A stretch of 64,000 nt of DNA from NCBI GenBank assembly GCA_039105265.1, contig JAPFFF010000020.1, positions 823,001 to 887,000 on the forward strand, read 5' to 3'. This DNA is from Tritrichomonas musculus. Lineage: Eukaryota; Parabasalia; Tritrichomonadida; Tritrichomonadidae. The notes beneath the pieces are model-generated. The model saw only the letters and a program-made list of their open reading frames with translations, made no database searches and had not been told where the DNA came from. Below are positions 62,801 to 64,000 of the stretch, piece after piece. The position numbers and the translations under genes are program-made. How positions within the stretch are numbered: the stretch's first letter is position 1; every line of letters begins with the position of its first letter.

Positions 62801-63705
62801 GATGTCGTAAATAGTTTTAGAGCCGATGCCAGCCCATATCCAAGAACACTAGATAACAATAGATTTTGAATTATTTGTGAATAATTTAAGTAATTATCTT
62901 TTTGGTTTTGCATGTATATTTCAATAAACTCACCAGGGCTGCTTACCTCCACTAACTGGTCTGCTTTAACTTCAACATTATTATTTTTATATTTGTATCC
63001 TATTGTTTGAAGAGTATGATTTTCAGGATTGTAATGATATTGCTTTGTTCCATTTATTATCTTTGTTAAGTTTGTTTCGTTAAATACATCATATAATATC
63101 CTTTTTATGGATTGATTCTTTTTTTCATTCTTCATAATATTCATCAACATATCAGCTAAATTATAAAATGGTTTGTAATGAAGGAAAGGTTCAGTTGGAG
63201 AAGGTTTTGGTGGTGCAGTATGAGTTTGAACATATTTTACAACTTCACATTGCCCTTTATCTTCATCCAATACTACTTGTTCATATCCGTCAGCTGCACA
63301 CATCAATTCATTATACATTTCATGGACAGCTTCACAGGTTTTTGATTCCGCTTCAATAATGTCATTGAATGTATTAACACATAATTCATCTTTGATAAGC
63401 TCTCTGTTGGATTCCTCTAATATACTTTTCTTTATTGGGGCTCGATATTCAAGTATTTGTGTAGATTTTTCAGTTATTGGAATGTCACCGAATCCTTCAA
63501 GACTGCCTCCATTTTCAATGTAATCGTTTACCACTCTTGCATCAACTTCAGCTTTATTGTATAGACAATTAAATTTTGGGTATTCATTAGGCTTATCTTC
63601 TTGAATGATATTTATTTTTTCATCTTCTCCTTCACATATTTCAAAACCATTTGCTTTAAGTTTAGATGCCACCTTGCTCTTTGCAGAATACAGTGCCAAA
63701 GACAT
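59899..63705 (-). CDS. Giant structural/fibre-like protein (element 2)
   Basis: About 1,268 residues from the ATG at 63705 (the frame opens at 63747); this start leaves an 18-bp gap to the divergent ATG at 63724. The N-terminal third is helical and acidic, with a Cys-containing segment (KSCNCNQDGENNFEDENDAI). The middle contains domain-like Trp-rich repeats (YYWSALFHRWVLLTESGYSL, IIWDENENEWIYCNS) and beta-rich regions with VNGLINGVDISNL. Near the C-terminus there is a coiled coil (SKVDTLRSEMTEQQNKTQYL) and then a Gly/Ala-rich hydrophobic stretch (AGVALAIGATGTLMGGLSL) that could be a membrane or hinge segment. It is probably an attachment or tail-type structural protein. No precise family is recognised. 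Confidence 0.55.
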   Translation of the reverse strand: MSLALYSAKSKVASKLKANGFEICEGEDEKINIIQEDKPNEYPKFNCLYNKAEVDARVVNDYIENGGSLEGFGDIPITEKSTQILEYRAPIKKSILEESNRELIKDELCVNTFNDIIEAESKTCEAVHEMYNELMCAADGYEQVVLDEDKGQCEVVKYVQTHTAPPKPSPTEPFLHYKPFYNLADMLMNIMKNEKKNQSIKRILYDVFNETNLTKIINGTKQYHYNPENHTLQTIGYKYKNNNVEVKADQLVEVSSPGEFIEIYMQNQKDNYLNYSQIIQNLLLSSVLGYGLASALKLFTTSLTVDHTIKVVNIDGTKVKVSLNQFLNDVQLNINNIIVSLNYWADYCSKIKSCNCNQDGENNFEDENDAIFVELLADLYDRVDEVQDHLQVHDISRLHFDNQVQLAQSQVVDFSIYNNNDGINDLVNQYQKQNQQIDASIKHTNFMNDRSFDVEHDEIYYWSALFHRWVLLTESGYSLDDFPSGWRTNRSFDAPPSFIFDVDRQNWIQIMITDFDNKCQGWRNNEDRMSVSVYTAFMANNTKNKEGDIIWDENENEWIYCNSAVSPLSIDIGTPPKQPDDSVSIPGSDSESFKKALEVYGSNYIEPPNNYQFKKEKPVYGDVNIKANLNVNGLINGVDISNLSSGDSNFTIESGLADLFIENGMITQITDTINNIDCNILIIDVPEERKNGFLNWNRPIFKIVLRKNVIYDEEGRYIKEFYISSRNNKIVCPVITYDIDQKYCIINDNSLTMTRSIGPADQSKLDGKFYIAFDKRLPFDPRTLYINGDLSIMNQFTPTALKTDKAIKCSVIEADNALKLHKSDVHYFYKPSIITEDNEFYKMVFSVDSNYNIPSNLEFIFKEYCFGNTWSLMWKNDDNNANKGYWTGYNCQGCYNKSIKTLCQTTCRLYGLTASAYALCTGAIIMVKDDELNNKIVEKDDKGLMHALWNVCTREFKVLLKDGTEKDASDYHFQLRISIDNTEKIFNNTSYPKYSTLPVYVSCVEWQNYYKNPNAIKDLLKTFERGVLYLTLPDSTDSIRLTFRFSDEVNSTVDVYQYNKVKDCVCIGIYAEYDTIDRIPYKWSDSNIDTTKKDVELYLRKDLVDPIEEVNWDSTTNAFKYIIDQQFYDIRPNPNAATTLYTDYNITSSKIITADNITTMRSDLNVLTNNFDVVSYDVKDITSKVDTLRSEMTEQQNKTQYLKSETDKLEIMAGVALAIGATGTLMGGLSLTETGISFGFNGINGSVRCIVESGERWFGYANELHYIY

Positions 63706-63723
63706 TTTATCTGAAATTAAATT

Positions 63724-64000
63724 ATGTTGTATAGTGTTCAGAGTCAACCAGGTAATTATAATACGGTAAGACTTAATATTGATATCCCATGGAAATGTCC
63801 ATACGTGAAGTACTATGTTTCATCTATTAATACCAAAGCCAACATATTAATGACAACGGATGATGATTATTTAATATTTGAAACAGCTAATGATGAGGTA
63901 CGAATTGATTTCGAGGAGATGTATGCTTATTCATTTGGATATCTAGTCAAATTTCTAAATTCTCGTCAAACTACTATCACCTTCAAGAATATCAATAATA
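63724..64000 (+). CDS. Partial gene at right edge (element 2)
   Basis: Open from the ATG at 63724 to the window edge (92 codons visible). It encodes MLYSVQSQPGNYNTVRLNID, then IPWKCPYVKYYVSSINTKAN and ILMTTDDDYLIFETANDE. The sequence is beta-rich, with regular hydrophobic strands and a final TTITFKNINN segment. A small structural protein of the Polinton is possible. It is divergent from the giant fibre-like gene with an 18-bp gap, the same layout as at 4463/4475 in element 1. No family is recognised. Confidence 0.5.
   Translation, partial: MLYSVQSQPGNYNTVRLNIDIPWKCPYVKYYVSSINTKANILMTTDDDYLIFETANDEVRIDFEEMYAYSFGYLVKFLNSRQTTITFKNINN

Larger units (their letters stand above)
53047..64000. mobile_element. 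Polinton/Maverick element 2 (right end outside window)
   Basis: A second Polinton, clearly different from element 1. It has an integrase on the plus strand, then convergent PolB, a small plus-strand gene, two fibre-like genes on the minus strand, and a divergent gene that runs out of the window. All large frames are open over hundreds of codons, so the visible part looks whole or nearly so and is probably young. The left boundary is set at the short gap before the integrase; the terminal inverted repeat was not identified there, and the Tc1-like gene abuts it. Capsid genes may lie beyond the right edge. Confidence 0.85.

Overview
The window looks like nuclear DNA of a trichomonad parabasalid, most likely a Tritrichomonas-type genome. 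The reasons are strong AT-richness, genes of the DUF3447/ankyrin family, a PAS-domain gene fragment of the kind seen in trichomonad cyclase-like receptors, Sel1 and BTB-like gene fragments, an initiator-like box touching a start codon, and a dense mix of Polinton/Maverick, hAT, Merlin and Tc1-like sequences. The species is inferred from gene families only.

Layout. 1-13,050: most of a Polinton/Maverick (element 1), entered at the 3' end of its PolB gene, with KilA-N, fibre-like, integrase and capsid-like genes. 13,184-18,905: satellite A, built from 6/12/18-bp modules and ending in a 24-bp repeat. 18,978-20,821: an isolated hAT transposase with one frame change. 20,937-30,565: satellite B, about 566 copies of a 17-bp monomer arranged in higher-order repeats of 714, 2,261 and 1,360 bp, all multiples of 17. 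30,566-43,495: a graveyard and nursery of host gene families. It holds two almost identical DUF3447 genes, each followed by an ankyrin array with an exact 187-bp period, further DUF3447 pseudogenes on both strands, two copies of a PAS fragment, and BTB-like and Sel1 pseudogenes. 43,496-49,510: gene-free, but with several structured elements: a palindromic region, a 3,354-bp element with perfect 40-bp inverted ends flanked by TA, an 801-bp TA-flanked element nested in it, and a 701-bp long-inverted-repeat element. 49,511-50,449: a Merlin (IS1595-like) transposase with one frameshift. 51,646-53,046: an open Tc1-like DD34E transposase. 53,047-64,000: part of a second, different Polinton (element 2) with integrase, PolB and fibre-like genes, running off the right edge.

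Three observations stand out. First, the element 2 PolB carries an extra C-terminal region with the motifs of an archaeo-eukaryotic primase/prim-pol domain, appended just after the point where the element 1 PolB ends. Second, the 187-bp ankyrin units consist of a perfect 33-codon ankyrin repeat (99 nt) plus an 88-nt AT-rich spacer without GT-AG ends; removing the spacer would keep frame, while reading through it stops every unit. Third, there is a cluster of TA-flanked inverted-repeat elements without recognisable transposases.

Elements 1 and 2 share a plan (protein-primed PolB, integrase, fibre-like proteins with recurring ALKSDI-type motifs) but differ in sequence and gene order, so they are separate lineages. 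Most satellite open frames are by-products of repeat period and are not annotated as genes.
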